Shown: positions 1 to 11,647, counted from the first letter of the stretch. The stretch is 64,000 nt of DNA from Cladochytrium replicatum (GCA_025526935.1 JAHLKD010000076.1:62001-126000); one strand, 5' to 3'. A program made the numbers and translations. Notes: generated from the letters alone by a model not told the origin.

Positions 1-897
1 CCTCTCCCTGAGCATCAACTGCCAGACTTATTCTTTGGAACACCTCTTCTATCACTGAGTGTGTGTTCCCAGAGAACTTTTTGAGCAGTCTGCAAAAATT
101 TATCCAGGTTGAGAGTTTGTTTGGCGTAGCTCGTTGCACTCAAGATCATCTTTTCGATTCTCGATGGGGGTAGATTGTTTCCGGTGACTTGGCGGAAGTT
201 TAGGACCTTCTCTTCCTGTCTTCCTGCCTTATTGCTTCCGCCCCTGTCGCCGTCCTTGTTTCTGTGATGGTCCAGTCCTCTAAGCGTGGCATACCTGATC
301 AGGTCTGTCAATGTTGAACTTTGAGGGATAGTGCTCTTCATCTGTTCCATGGTAGAAAACGTTCACACTCAACCTTCCTCTGAAAATGCTTCGGCGCATT
401 GGAAGATCAGGCGTGTCTGCTTTGTGAACGACGAGATTCACTTTCTGCACTCTTGCAAACGCCACAAGCTGAGCACTGTTACGTGAGATTCACACAAGAG
501 AATCACAGATATACGACAATGTTTGCGGCCATAGACGCTGTCTTTCCTCATACAATTGCAGTACTTTCCGAACGTCTCATCGGTAATGAATGGCTTATAG
601 TCGTCTCTGTTGTCAAAGATATCTGCAGACATAGAAATTGACCGTTCAACTATCAAAGGTCATTTTTATATCTTAGTATGCTTTGTCGAAGATCGAAAGA
701 AAGGTTTCCGATCGCGTTCAATTGTGTCAGTGAGACTTCGGGACAGACAATTCTTTGAGCAGGAAGGTGCTTTTCTCACATACAAAGCCACTGCCAATCC
801 TGTCAGATTCTCCAATTTTGCTGAGCTTTTTTTAAAGTGAGTTTTGGTTGCCGAGAAACCTTCATTGACTGAAGCGTTCGTCGTGCATGCTCTAGAA
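1..897. other. Left edge, no confident gene
   Basis: Short open frames occur on both strands. The best is on the minus strand at 15-350 (111 codons, from an ATG at 350), which reads like ordinary hydrophilic protein but matches no family I recognise. It could be the first exon of a gene running off the left edge. The stop at 15-17 may then lie in an intron. Nothing else here can be supported. Confidence 0.3.
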
Positions 898-1589
898 ATG
901 TCGCTTCCTGCTGACGTGTCCTCCATTTGGCTCTACGCTGGCCCAGATTACGACTTGAACGCTCTCAATGTATTCATCGAACTCACAACAGTCGACTGTC
1001 AATGTTTTCATAACCCATTGCATCGCAGGAATTGTTGTCACGAGGCGTCGATCCAAACATCCAGGACCCTAACGGCTATACCCCGCTTCACGCCGCATCG
1101 AGTTACGGACAACTCGACTCGATCCGACTTCTGGTAGTTCAGTATGGTGCGAACGTGAACATTACGGATCATGATGGGGACACGCCTTTGCATTTCGCTG
1201 AAGCGCCGGAGGTTGCGGAACTGCTGATTTCGTTGGGCGCCAATCCGACAGTGCGCAATTCAGAAGGGTTGTTGGTATGTTGAGGGAACCTGGTGCTGCT
1301 TGCCTTTCCGGTTTTGATATCTTTGTGCGGCGTTTTAAAGCCGATAGAGAAGGCGGACGAGGATGAACACGATACTCTGGTCCAGTATCTATCGCGTAAG
1401 GAAGCCGGTGTTGATTGTTTTAAGGGTTTGGCTCACAGTGACTTTGTTATATTGTTAGAATTCACACCTGAGTATCGGCCCGCAGAGCGACACCATGAGA
1501 CGCCCAACGTTGACCTATCTTATCTTCTGCAGACACCAGATTTTCAAGAATACCTTCGCGCCAATGGTGCAAACGGATTTGGAAACTGA
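898..1589 (+). CDS. Small ankyrin-repeat protein
   Basis: Four exons, 898-969, 1029-1274, 1341-1395 and 1459-1589, join in frame to a 167-residue protein. Introns are 59-66 nt with GT..AG ends. Residues of exon 2 form about two and a half ankyrin repeats, with the signatures GYTPLHAASSYGQLDSIRLL and DGDTPLHFAE followed by AELLISLGANP. A degenerate acidic C-terminal part follows (PIEKADEDEHDTLVQYL). Ankyrin repeats mediate protein-protein contacts, probably in the cytosol or nucleus. The size and a C-terminus with no other domain resemble short fungal ankyrin proteins of unknown partner. No signal peptide or membrane segment is visible. The start ATG at 898 was chosen because it gives the only in-frame first exon. 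The gene stands alone and converges with the LRR gene on the minus strand. Confidence 0.8.
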
Positions 1590-1673
1590 ACCAGCGTTAA
1601 GCAACTTGTGTTCGATTTATTAGACTCTGCACAATTCATTCCAAGAGAGTCCCTTCTTTTGCTTCAGTTTCTC

Positions 1674-2326
1674 TCACACCACGACATCATCCGTCCTCCT
1701 TCCCCTACCCTTTTTCCCGGCGTCCAATCCTTTCTCACCAACTAAAGTCCTCGCAACCACGCGATCCATTTTCGTGATAGCCCCAAAATCAAGGTGTCTG
1801 AGCTGCGGTAGTGCGGCGATCACAAACTTTCGGTACGTGCCCCCGTTCGAGATCTTTGCGGCCGCGGCCTCGAGGAGCAGGTTTCCGTGGAGGGTGAGGG
1901 TGCGGAGGTGGGAGAGCGCGACGAGTTTGGGGATGTCTGCGAGGGTTGAGAGGTTGTTTGCGTGGAGGTAAATGCCACGTAGGTTTGGGAGGGATAGTAG
2001 GGACTTCGTTTTGATGTAGGGTGGTGAGAAAGTGTGGCGGGAACATTGTGCAGGTTAGACTTACGTCGTCGATTCTGGTGAGGTTGTTGAACGATACGTC
2101 TATCCAGGTAAGAGCTGTGAGATCCGGAAGGAGTTTGGAGAGGACGATGGGAAGAGTAGAGAGGGACTGGAGATGGTTATTGGAGATTCGTACAGCTGTA
2201 ACCTTTCGGTAAAGTGTAATGATTTGACGTGTATTATATATCTTCCTTCATTGCTTGAGAAACTCGGTTTACCTGATCGATTGATGGTGGTTGAGAGTCT
2301 TGGAACTGGAGCAAGAAGTCTGACAT
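1674..2326 (-). CDS. LRRC51-like leucine-rich repeat protein
   Basis: Three minus-strand exons, 2273-2326, 2065-2202 and 1674-2003, give a 173-residue protein. Exon 2 carries LTWIDVSFNNLTRIDD. Exon 3 continues with LPNLRGIYLHANNL, LVALSHLRTLTLHGN and then YRKFVIAALPQLRHLDF followed by AITKMDR. This order of LRRs and the closing 'Y..FV...LP.L..LDF..ITK.DR' cap match vertebrate LRRC51 (about 190 residues) along its length. LRRC51 is a small LRR protein found mainly in ciliated eukaryotes. By inference this copy acts in the flagellum or its transport in a zoospore. All introns are GT..AG and phase 0. The short first exon (18 codons) is the least certain part; an additional upstream exon is possible. 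Confidence 0.8.
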
Positions 2327-2814
2327 GTTTGAGTTTGACTTTCGTGAGTGGACCAGTTGCTGTATGAGCTGGATCTACCTTCTGGCTTTATGATGTCCCG
2401 AAAAGAAACGTCGATGGTCTGATTCAGACCCATTTTCTACGATCGCTGTGATTCAGCTAACGTTTTTCGTGGCTTACCGGACTAACAAAACAAACCCATT
2501 TGTTGATTTGCTTCCTATTTTCACGCAAATAAGCGAATGGATACGAGTTACCAACATCATGGGATGATGCGTTGCAGATATGTCGTACCGGTTGAAAAGA
2601 CTTTCGTTGCAAACAACCACATTTAATGTGCTATTGTTGTTATAGTATTCGGTCTCTACTACTATTAGTAGCAATCGATTCTATTTTCTGTTTTCGATCT
2701 ACGGAAATACCTTTTTTCGGGATGTCTCTATTTTTTATAACTTCAAGTAATAAAAACCTTTGCGCGCCCCTGGAAGGATTTGTGTTGCTCGTCAGAGCCG
2801 AGAGGACCTGTGCG
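2327..2814. other. Intergenic, divergent promoter region
   Basis: This is the spacer between the minus-strand LRR gene and the plus-strand DOMON gene. It is AT-richer than its neighbours and holds only short open frames. No repeat or RNA gene was seen. It should contain both promoters, but no clear TATA box can be assigned. Confidence 0.5.
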
Positions 2815-5800
2815 ATGGCCTCTTTCAGTTGTTCTTCTCTTCTTATCTCTGCACTTGCTGTCTTCTTCACTCTCAATGCACTCCTGGTTCAAGTGAGGGC
2901 CGGTCTGGTCATCAAGACCCGCTTCATCAACATGCCAGCAACGAACGAGCTCCCCCTTCCTGCTGGCTACTCCGATCAAGCGTCGTACGCTACCTCAAAT
3001 CCGAACGATGCGAACTACCAAATTTATTGGCGTGCCGACAACACCAACCTGTACCTCTTTCTCAGATTGAAGGTCGGCACGTCGGGTCCGCAGACTTTCT
3101 TTGCGAACAGCACCTGGATGGCAGTCGCTTTCGGCTCGACTATGTTGAGTGCCCAATTTCTCGTCGTCCATCTGGAGAAGGATCCATTGGTGAGCTATTG
3201 AAACGGAATTTTACAAGATCGCCGGTGTTCAAACTGCTACTTCTGCACAGGGAACAATGTACTCCAATTTCCATGAGCATACTTCTATTCCGGGTGGTGT
3301 ATATGCCGCCCCAGAGAAGATCAATGGCACGGTTGCCCAATGGATTGTCCAGCCCGTGTCTGCATCCTATAGCGGAACAGTGTGGACTGCAGAGCTATCT
3401 CGTGCTCTAACGCCCAACGACCAGCTCCATTGGAATCTCCAGAGCTCCGGTGCAACCGATATGCTCTTTGCGTTCAACCCCGGCAAGCAGGGCGAGAAAC
3501 GCAACTTTGTTTTCCATGACCACAACACGGACACGTTCACGACCCACGGACAACTGCAGTTGGCTTTCGACGGATCTCTCCGTGCGCAATCGGAGCCAAT
3601 ACCCAACAGCACGATGCGCATCGCGCACGGCATTGTCATGTTGGTCCTCTGGCTTTTCTGGTTCCCGTTCGGAGTCTTCTGGGCACGATACTTCAGATTT
3701 GTACCCGGGTGGGTCAATCTCCACGTGCTCTGGCAAATTGTCGGCATCTTCGCTGTCATTGTCGCTGCTGTCTTGTCCATCACTACGATCAACTGGTCGA
3801 GCCCGAAAACAATCATCAACACCCCACACTACTACCTCGGTTTCTGCATTCTCGGCATTATCGTCATCCAAGCGTCGCTGGGCTTGTTCAACCGCTCCAA
3901 CCTCTCGAGCGCGGACCGTTCGGAAGGCATCGCTAAAGTCTTCCGCTGGGCACACAAGACCGCCGGGTGGCTGTTGCTCATTTCTGCGTACGTGCAGATG
4001 CTCCTCGGTCTCAATGCGCTTCATCCGTGCTGGACCCAAACGAGCGGGTGTTCCGACGGAAGGGAGGAGGGCTACGCGAGGTGGTACATCTACCTCGCCT
4101 TCTTGATCTTCTGGCCGCTCGCGTTCCTCAGCGCCGAGATCTCAATGGCCACGATATTCAACGGCGGACTGTTGGGAAACCTCAAAGAAGGACGGATGAA
4201 CTTGCGCGGGCGGAAAGAGTTTGACGCAAACGCGATCACGCCGTACTCGAAAGTGAACAGCAGACACTCTACGGACGACGGGAAAGACGAGAGCGCCGCG
4301 GCGTTCTTGGGGCCGAACTTTGGGAGACCGGTGAATGCACGGAGTGATGTGGAGCTGACAACGTTCTTGGCGGAGAAGACGAACGTGACGGGATTCAGCA
4401 ATGAGCAAGAACGGGAGATGTTCAAGTCCCGACACGCTCTGTTAGAGAACAAGTTTTTGGACGCCGGGAAGAAGAATGTGAAGCTGAAGCAGTTTACTTG
4501 GGATTCTCTAGACGAAGCCGTTCGCTCGGGGTAAGCCAACAACGTCAAACGATTTAGTACGGGTGTTTATTTTAATGTAGAAAAATCTACGTGGTCGGCA
4601 ATGGCAAGTACGTTTACGATGCAACAAGCTGGGTGGCATCTCATCCCGGTGGTGCTGGTATGTTTGATGTATGATAGATTTCTCGAACATTCATGATCCT
4701 CGAATTCAGTTATTCTACACGCTGTTGCTGGAACCGATATCACAAACGACTTCTTCTACAGGTACCTTACCAAAATGCAGGATCTGCGATACCAACCCTG
4801 ACCCAATTGGTTATTCCAGCTCGTTCTTCGATGCTGCGGACATGCGATTGCCCCCTCCAGCCCAAACCATCGCGCTCTCGGGTACAGCCCAGAGACCACG
4901 CCACAACTTTTCTGCGAACGAGGAAGCCGCCTCTAGGCCTCTACCGTTCCAGCCGGTCGCTGGGAACGAGGGTGGGGCGAGCGATTCGGAAGAAGGGAAT
5001 CAAGCGGACTATCCTATGCTCAGTCCAAATGACTGGGCCGTGTTGACCCGATCGCGCAGAACGCACGTTCACAGTAACGTTGCGATCCAGCGGCTGGCAT
5101 CGTTGCGGGTTGGAGAGCTGAGAGTAGAACCTGGTTTGACTGGAGCGGCTTTAGGCTTGCGACCGTTGATCTCGCGCTCTGGAGCAGGTATAAGAACGAA
5201 AAGGTGCCATTTTTTTTAATTCCACCTTTTGATTCGACGGAATTATCTTCTTCACAGTACACCAATTCGACCCGTTCGAGTACCGTCGATACGCGCTGAC
5301 ATCGAAAACGATTCTCGTACCGGCCGCACTGAGCCGCCGGTCCTCTTCAGGTGGGTTGTCGACCTCCTCTGGCGGCTCAGGCAACAACCAGCGTCTCGGC
5401 GGCATGGTCGTCAAGCTCCGATTCTGTCTCGTGTACCCGAACGACTCACGACGCGGCGAGCCCGTAAATTTCCTCCCTGGCGATGTGATGCAGCTCCAAG
5501 TCCGTCCGACCAACGCGCGCTCCTCGCTGCTCTTCATCGGCGGCGGCGCGAACGTCGCGAGCCCAGACGACTTCCAGACACGCTACTACACTGCGATCAG
5601 CGGGTGTCCGATGGCGTTCGAGCTGATTGTTAAAGTTCCCGACAAGGGCGGCCAGGTCGCGACGTATCTTGCGAAGCAGGTGCCGGGACAGAAGCAGTAC
5701 AAGTTTCGCGGGCCGTTCGGGATCAATTACCTTGCGCAGACGGGTGTGCCTAGACCGATTGGAGCGCACGCGCCGCCCAAGTGGGTCGTGTTTGTGACCA

Positions 5801-7722
5801 AGGGGAGCGGGTTGACGCCCTTCCTGCAGCTTTTGCATTACTTGTTTTTGCCTGAGCACGCGCAGACCAGGGTAAGTATTTTGTTTTAGAACGAGGTTAA
5901 CTTTTGGTTAAGGCTTTGTGTTGATGGTCGTAGGCGGTTCAGTCGTACGCTCCAGCGGATCCCGAAGAGTTGGCGGTTGAGTATGGGGATTACATTATAC
6001 CACGGGCGCACACCATGGATGGCTGGTGCATCGCAGAGAAGCAGGCAATGGGTACGTCTTCTTGCACTTTGTTTCCTGATATTCCGGTTTTTCTCATATT
6101 TATTATCAGTTCCGAATCTTGTTGGATATACAACGACTGGGTTTGGGTTCCTTCCTGTATCGTTCCTTGCCCCGCGATACGGACTCCCTGCCCCGTCCTC
6201 ATACGGTCAAAGCTCAGCATCTGACTACAAGGTGGTCCTGTTACACTACACGGACTCTCTGGACACTATGTTTGGCATGACCGAGCTTGCTGGTGCGGCT
6301 CTGGCGTACTCGAACCGAGTGGAATTCCACATTGTGCTTACACGAAGCCCTGGTGATGTGGAGATGTTGCAGCAAGAGCAGACTCGACGAAGGAACCTGA
6401 GGCTCGGTGGCGACGAGGAGGCTGCAATGAGCGGGATCGTGTGTGGGCTGACGGACCGGACGCTGACTAAGGACGAGAAGCTTCGGCACCAGTTCGTGCA
6501 TTTGGACTGCACGCGATTCTACAGCTCGAGCAATTTGGATGGACGGGAGATTAGGACGGTGCTGACGCCGTGGAAGCGTTCTGGGTTGGCGAGTGTGCAA
6601 GGGGACGACACGAGGGTCGGGATTATTTGCGGGCCGCCATCGTTCCAGGACATTATGGTTGAGAGTATGGTGAACACGTGTGAGTATGCGTCGCAGGATC
6701 TGAGAGTGTTGGCTGCAAGCGGGGCGGCTTACACGGACGAGTTGAAGCGTTTTAGCACAGTTGGTGTTGTACAGGCTCCGAGTGGTGGAGGAGGAGTTGA
6801 TTTGGGCGCGTCCGTTGGGACGTTTGTAGGCGGCGCAGGGAGCGGAGGACGACCCATGTCGTATCAACCCGGTGGAACGTTCAACGGTAACGTAGCCGCA
6901 CAGCAGAGGCCAATATCCTACCAGCCTCCGCCAACGACGAACAATTACGGTGGACTTGCGCCGCCGCCGATGAATAGTGGCAAGTTGGCCGATCCGCGCG
7001 CACAGTCTCTCAACTCGATGAGCAGTAACAATACGGCTGTGGACGGCTCGATGGTGGAGATGCTTCCTCTCGTGCGTCCTGCGCCGACGCCGCCAGTGAA
7101 TTACCAGCCCACTCCGCCGTTACAGCCCGCGCCGATGCCGTACATGCTCACCCAGCCGATGGCGTACACTCAGCCGCCGCAACAGCAGCAGCAGCAACAA
7201 TTCGTGTACGCGCTTCCTCCTGGCGTCGCGCCACAAGGACTAACGTATGTGTACTCCCCACCTCCGGGGTCGATTCCGCAGGGATACGTGCAGCAACAAC
7301 AGCCGGTCACGTATGCGTCGATGCAACCCGGTCAGCCTGGGATCGTGACGCCGTATGCGGCCACGACGACGACGGTTGGAGTCGGCGGGACACCACTCGT
7401 GGTGCCGCACCGGCAGTCTGTGATTCCGACATCGCCACCTCTCCAGGCCACGCAGTCCCCGCAGATGTCGCCTGTGCTCCAGGGGCAGCCTATGTACGCG
7501 TCCCCGCCGGTGCAGTATTCGACTACGGCGTACCCGACGCAGTACGTGCTCACGAGTCCAGTTTTGAGCAACGCGCAGGTGACTGGGTACGCGGGATCAC
7601 CTACGACGTATCAGAATCCATTGGCTGGGTTTGGGTCGCCGACTTTGGCGGCAGCGGAGACGCCCGGATCAGGACGATCGACGCCGATAGGGAGGGGTGA
7701 ACAGCGACAGCAGCAGCAGTGA
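2815..7722 (+). CDS. DOMON-cytochrome b561-cytochrome b5-FAD/NAD reductase fusion
   Basis: Eight exons (2815-3189, 3251-4530, 4581-4657, 4710-4761, 4820-5187, 5258-5871, 5934-6051, 6110-7722) join in frame to about 1498 residues. In order: a signal peptide; a DOMON domain (roughly residues 30-200); a b561 module with several membrane spans and four histidine-bearing helices (MRIAHG, NLHVLW, TPHYYLG, RWAHKTAG); a cytosolic cytochrome b5 domain with HPGG and a second ligand region THVHSN; an FAD-binding part with RYYTAIS; an NAD-binding part with TKGSGLTPF and GIICGPPSFQ. A proline/glutamine-rich tail of about 300 residues ends the protein. It should move electrons from NAD(P)H through FAD and haem b5 to b561 and across the membrane to an outside acceptor such as ferric iron or a quinone. 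The two b5 histidine motifs are about 100 residues apart instead of roughly 25, so a low-complexity insertion or a missed intron lies inside the b5 fold (about 4820-5040). Confidence 0.85.
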
Positions 7723-8055
7723 AGGAGTCGTGCATTGAGAGTAATGTTTTGTGAATGTGGTGGTGCATGTTGATATGTTATTTTTGAAGCGAGTCGAATG
7801 TTTATTTGGGCCTCTACATTGTTCATCATTTTTTTTGGGGGCATTGTGAGGTGGCACTATTGTTTTCTTAGCTTGCAGACGGACATGCTTTTTGTAAAGG
7901 GTTAACACTGGCTTTTAAATACATTATTATTGGAAGAAAGGAAAGGTTGGTCTGTCGGAGGTGGTCTGTATGTTAACCGATTACTGAGCAAATATGAGGT
8001 CGCTGATGAACAATTGCTGTCCCAGCTCAAAAGCAAGCCTGGTGTGAACGGTTGA
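7723..8055. other. 3' flank of the fusion gene
   Basis: Downstream sequence of the electron-transfer gene. It contains short T-rich runs fitting a 3' UTR and polyadenylation region up to about 7930. No gene or repeat is visible before the inverted repeat that begins near 8056. Confidence 0.4.
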
Positions 8056-9212
8056 TTGAATCATCAGGGCAATATTTACTTATTGGAAACAGTAGAATAG
8101 TAATGGGCGCAATACTATATCAAAGTTTCGCACAATGGTTGAATGGGGTTTGTGTCTCAGGATTGACTCTACAGTCTATACTCAACTACGTTTCAACAGA
8201 GTATACCCTACTCCAACCACACTGATTCACCACAATACTTGACACTGTTGCACTGTTACCAAGCATTGTCGTCATTTTGACATTTGTTTACTCAAAGCCC
8301 CACCCAGCTCTGAGTCATCCAGCACCATATATCCACCACCAATATCAATGTCCCTAAGCCCTCTAACTTCAACACTGTAGAGACAGGTAAATGCCCAGCA
8401 TCTTTCTTGAGAGTGTCACCAGGCTGTCCCTGGACAAAACGGGAGTAGCGAAGTTCTTCTTGGGTGGGGATAATTGGCTGACAAACTGAAGACTAAGTGC
8501 AAATTTCTCCGTTCGCTTGGGAAATCCATTGCTGTAACACGCGAGGAGAATGAATATATATCAGTTGTTGTTGCCACACAAAGTACTTCCAACAATACCT
8601 GAGAGTAGGTCTCTTCCCAGAGTTTATTTGCGCGTTAGAATCCATTCGAGTCGGAGATGGGTGAAACTGTTTTGGGTCCTCATTTGGTGAAGGAGGATTG
8701 TAGCAGGAATGTAAAAATGTGGAGGATTTTGGAGAGCTCAGTGAGGCGAGCCTGACATTGACACTAACGCGTGGTGAAGCCGGATTGGTCATGGCGGGTG
8801 AAGTCGAGATGGAAACAGTCCCGGTGCAGGATGAAGCCAGGCTAAGATTGCTGCTGTTGCGGGGTGAAGAGGGATCAGGAGTCTCCAGCGGCGTGAGCAT
8901 TTTGAATGTGGTTGATCCCGCAGAAATGTTGGGGAGAGCCATAATGGGATGGTCTGAGACATGAATGCAAGGAGGAGGAGGTGTTGGAGGAGGACCTTCG
9001 GATTGGGAATTGGTAACCGTAGGAACAATTCCAAGCATAGAACACAGTTGTCAACTCAAGGGGTCCCAGCGACAGAATACCATGAGCGAGAAGCATCTGA
9101 GTCAGACAGAGACACATACATGCCATTCAACCATTGTGCGAACCTTTCATAAAGGTATGCCTTCCATAGAAACCTACTGTTTTCAATCAGTAAACATACC
9201 CTGATAATTCAA
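8056..9212. mobile_element. Putative ~1.16 kb element with long terminal inverted repeats
   Basis: The sequence starting near 8056 (TTGAATCATCAGGG) is closely similar, for about 100 nt, to the reverse complement of the sequence ending at 9212 (TTGAATTATCAGGG). A shared core reads CGCACAATGGTTGAATGG at 8129 and again, inverted, near 9130. The similarity looks like 70-80 percent by eye with small gaps, and it fades outside the two ends. Long imperfect terminal inverted repeats around 1.1 kb without a transposase fit a decayed non-autonomous DNA transposon. No clear target-site duplication was seen, so the class is unassigned. Confidence 0.45.
8493..9038 (-). CDS. Hypothetical S/P-rich open frame inside the inverted-repeat element
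   Basis: An open frame of 181 codons on the minus strand reads a serine, proline and threonine-rich protein beginning MLGIVPTVTNSQSEG. It has no recognised domain. Codon choice is unremarkable. It lies between the two long inverted repeats, so it may be a captured gene fragment or chance. The last 40 residues look less protein-like and could be intron sequence read through. Confidence 0.25.
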   Translation of the reverse strand: MLGIVPTVTNSQSEGPPPTPPPPCIHVSDHPIMALPNISAGSTTFKMLTPLETPDPSSPRNSSNLSLASSCTGTVSISTSPAMTNPASPRVSVNVRLASLSSPKSSTFLHSCYNPPSPNEDPKQFHPSPTRMDSNAQINSGKRPTLRYCWKYFVWQQQLIYIHSPRVLQQWISQANGEICT

Positions 9213-9952
9213 CAGACAATGAATTCTTTGTTCCTAATCTTAAACAAAGAACACACTTGAAGCAATGCTTAATGTATGTAATATTACCATATGTGATCAT
9301 TATAGAATACAGGTGAGTATTCATTCCACCATCATAAATACATATTACTCTTCCCGAGTAAACAATTGTTACCAGCTTAACAATTATAATTGACAGGTCT
9401 CTCCGCATCCCACATTGAGAACTCCTGGACGTCTCCAGTCTATCTGTTATGTCGTAGTGTGTTTTGGGCATGTTGTTAAAGTAACTGTTTAGCCCAGGAT
9501 CTTGTTTAATCACCAAAGGTTACTGAATGAATCAATATCAGTACGGTCGGAGTTGGATGACAAGGAGGAAAGAAGGAAGAGGCGGGAGGATGTGTTGTCG
9601 TTGTGGCCTCTGGTCAGAGCACGTAACAAACTTAGCCTGTCACGGCGCCGGTCGCGAAATAACATACATACACGTTGGGTGAGTCTTGGAAGTTGCGAGA
9701 GTACTATTATCAGGTTCTAAGCATGCCAATGTCCTCTGCGCCGGCTACCGTAAGGCAGGCTCAGGTCACTGCCAATCGCAACAAGCTCTCCGTCGTGCGC
9801 TTACGATCTCCGACACATACTCAACGAGCACACTCATTCCTGAATACGAATTATAACCGTGACCGATGCATAGATCCCAATCAATTCGATACGGTTGTGG
9901 AAATGGATTGATAATAATAAACAAACAAATATGTACAACGATTTGTTTCATC
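9213..9952. other. Gene-free stretch
   Basis: AT-rich sequence with only short open frames on both strands. Nothing recognisable as a domain, RNA gene or repeat was found. It lies downstream of the F-box/ankyrin gene, so part of it should be that gene's 3' flank. Confidence 0.4.
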
Positions 9953-11647
9953 TCAGAGACTGCTTGGCAAATCCCAGAGCCTGTGTGTCATCCCTCGACC
10001 AGGACTGCCGTGCTTCAGTTTCTGAGTTCTCCGCAAGGGTGGCGACACAGAGAAAGGGCCAAGAGGTGGTGAGGGCGGAAGTTCAAGTTCGCTCTCTGGA
10101 ATGCTCAGGCAGGCACACAGAAACTTTACCAGAACCGAATGCCCAGCACGTACGGCCGCCTTAACGCAAGCGTTTTCGAAAGAAGTGAGATCCGCTTTCG
10201 CAATGTCGATCATTGCTTGGGCAATGTCGACCGACCCTCGCCGACCTATGGCTTCCATGACCGAGCGGGTTTCAATGTCCCAGTTCGCACCATGCAGAAT
10301 CAGCAGTGTCACTTGCGCAATGCTGCCCCTCGTAATAGCCAAGATCAGCGGCGTCTCGACACGTCCGCACAGATCTACCGTGGAGCTGTTGGGGTTGAAT
10401 CCGGATCGGTTCCGAGTGAGGAGGAGTTCAAGGATGGGTAAGAGAGCAGGGTCTGGGCCGATCGCGATGCGGATGGGGAGCCATTCTCGTACGGTGCCGA
10501 CGTTTGCGCCGGCGTCGAGGAGGTACTCCAGTACCTCACAATTTCGAGTTTCGATGGCGGTGAGCACGGGCCTGCCGTCAATGCAGTCCGGGTCTGCTCC
10601 GAGATCCAGCACGCGCTTGACAAAACGGAGTGCGTGGGCATGCGCGGTCACGTTCCCGGAAAGATACGCGGCGGTGCAGTTGCTCAGCGCATGACGCAGG
10701 ATCAGGTTGTTGCATGTGTGGATGTTTGCGCCTAGATCGAGAAGCTTCCGGATCTGTTGCGCGTGGTCGTGCTCGCAGGCATACAGGAGCGCAGCTTCGG
10801 ATTCTCCGCGGACGCTTGCGTTGTGGGAGACGAGGAGGTCGAGCATCTCCTCCCATCGCTGGGACTGGAGGGAGAGCCGGGCGGACCAGGAGTCTGGGAA
10901 CCAGCGACGACGATTTAGCAGGAAGCGGGTGAACTCGACGTGGCCGAGCGTGATGGATTCGTTCAGGATGAGCTGATTTGAAGTGCTTGAATGGAGGGGG
11001 CCGTGAGACTCTAAGATCTTGTGGGCAATATCGACGCTGTTGTGAGTGGCGAGGCTCAGGAGGGCGTTGAAGATGGGTGCGCCGTGGGCGACGAACAGGA
11101 AGGTGAGCTCTCCGTTCCCAAGTCTCGCTGCGGTGTTCAGTGCTTCGTCAAACACATATCTCGAACGGGCGTGAAAGTCCATTCGCGTGGTGTTGAAATG
11201 CATACCATTCGTCGATAAGCCTAAGATCATGGGAAGATATGATCGGGCTAGTGCGACGTCATTTGTTGCTGATAGAGCAGATAGTAACAAGGAGCGCGAT
11301 CCGTCGTCCAGCTCGACATCCACCAACTTTGCTCGAACGCAAGGTATTCGTAGTAGATGTTCGACCACATCTGCGAAACGTCGCACAATCAGGAAACATA
11401 GTGTCTTCAAGGACTGGTCTTCGATTGAGTTGAGCAACTCCTGAGCCCACAGGTTGAGCCAGAGGGCTCGAGATGCCTTTCTTCGACAGAGTAAGTCCAT
11501 GCATGTGCTGGCAAGGCAGGTGTAATCTTGCGGACTTAAATACTGGCAAATATCATTGAAAAGCAGCAGAATGGTATGAGCATAAAGTGGTTGTGTTGGA
11601 TTCTCGTATGTTGATCGTTCACGGATCGCAAGAGGAGGAGAAGGCAT
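9953..11647 (-). CDS. F-box-like ankyrin-repeat protein
   Basis: A single uninterrupted frame encodes 564 residues, unusual in a window where most genes have introns. The N-terminus (residues about 25-65) reads as an F-box-like helix bundle: NDICQYLSPQDYTCLASTC followed by a Leu/Trp-rich segment. The rest is a chain of degenerate ankyrin repeats. Clear units include ALLYACEHDHAQQIRKLLDL, then VKRVLDLGADPDCIDGRPVL and NCEVLEYLLDAGANVG, with repeats continuing to about residue 510. F-box proteins recruit substrates to SCF ubiquitin ligases through Skp1. Ankyrin repeats would be the substrate-binding part, but the F-box match is weak and the target unknown. Fungal and chytrid genomes carry expanded families of this architecture. 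No membrane segment is visible. Confidence 0.7.
   Translation of the reverse strand: MPSPPLAIRERSTYENPTQPLYAHTILLLFNDICQYLSPQDYTCLASTCMDLLCRRKASRALWLNLWAQELLNSIEDQSLKTLCFLIVRRFADVVEHLLRIPCVRAKLVDVELDDGSRSLLLSALSATNDVALARSYLPMILGLSTNGMHFNTTRMDFHARSRYVFDEALNTAARLGNGELTFLFVAHGAPIFNALLSLATHNSVDIAHKILESHGPLHSSTSNQLILNESITLGHVEFTRFLLNRRRWFPDSWSARLSLQSQRWEEMLDLLVSHNASVRGESEAALLYACEHDHAQQIRKLLDLGANIHTCNNLILRHALSNCTAAYLSGNVTAHAHALRFVKRVLDLGADPDCIDGRPVLTAIETRNCEVLEYLLDAGANVGTVREWLPIRIAIGPDPALLPILELLLTRNRSGFNPNSSTVDLCGRVETPLILAITRGSIAQVTLLILHGANWDIETRSVMEAIGRRGSVDIAQAMIDIAKADLTSFENACVKAAVRAGHSVLVKFLCACLSIPESELELPPSPPLGPFSVSPPLRRTQKLKHGSPGRGMTHRLWDLPSSL

Noticed and set aside
3407-4039. 210-codon antisense frame inside the b561 exon
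   Set aside because: Arises from codon bias on the opposite strand of a strongly supported exon.
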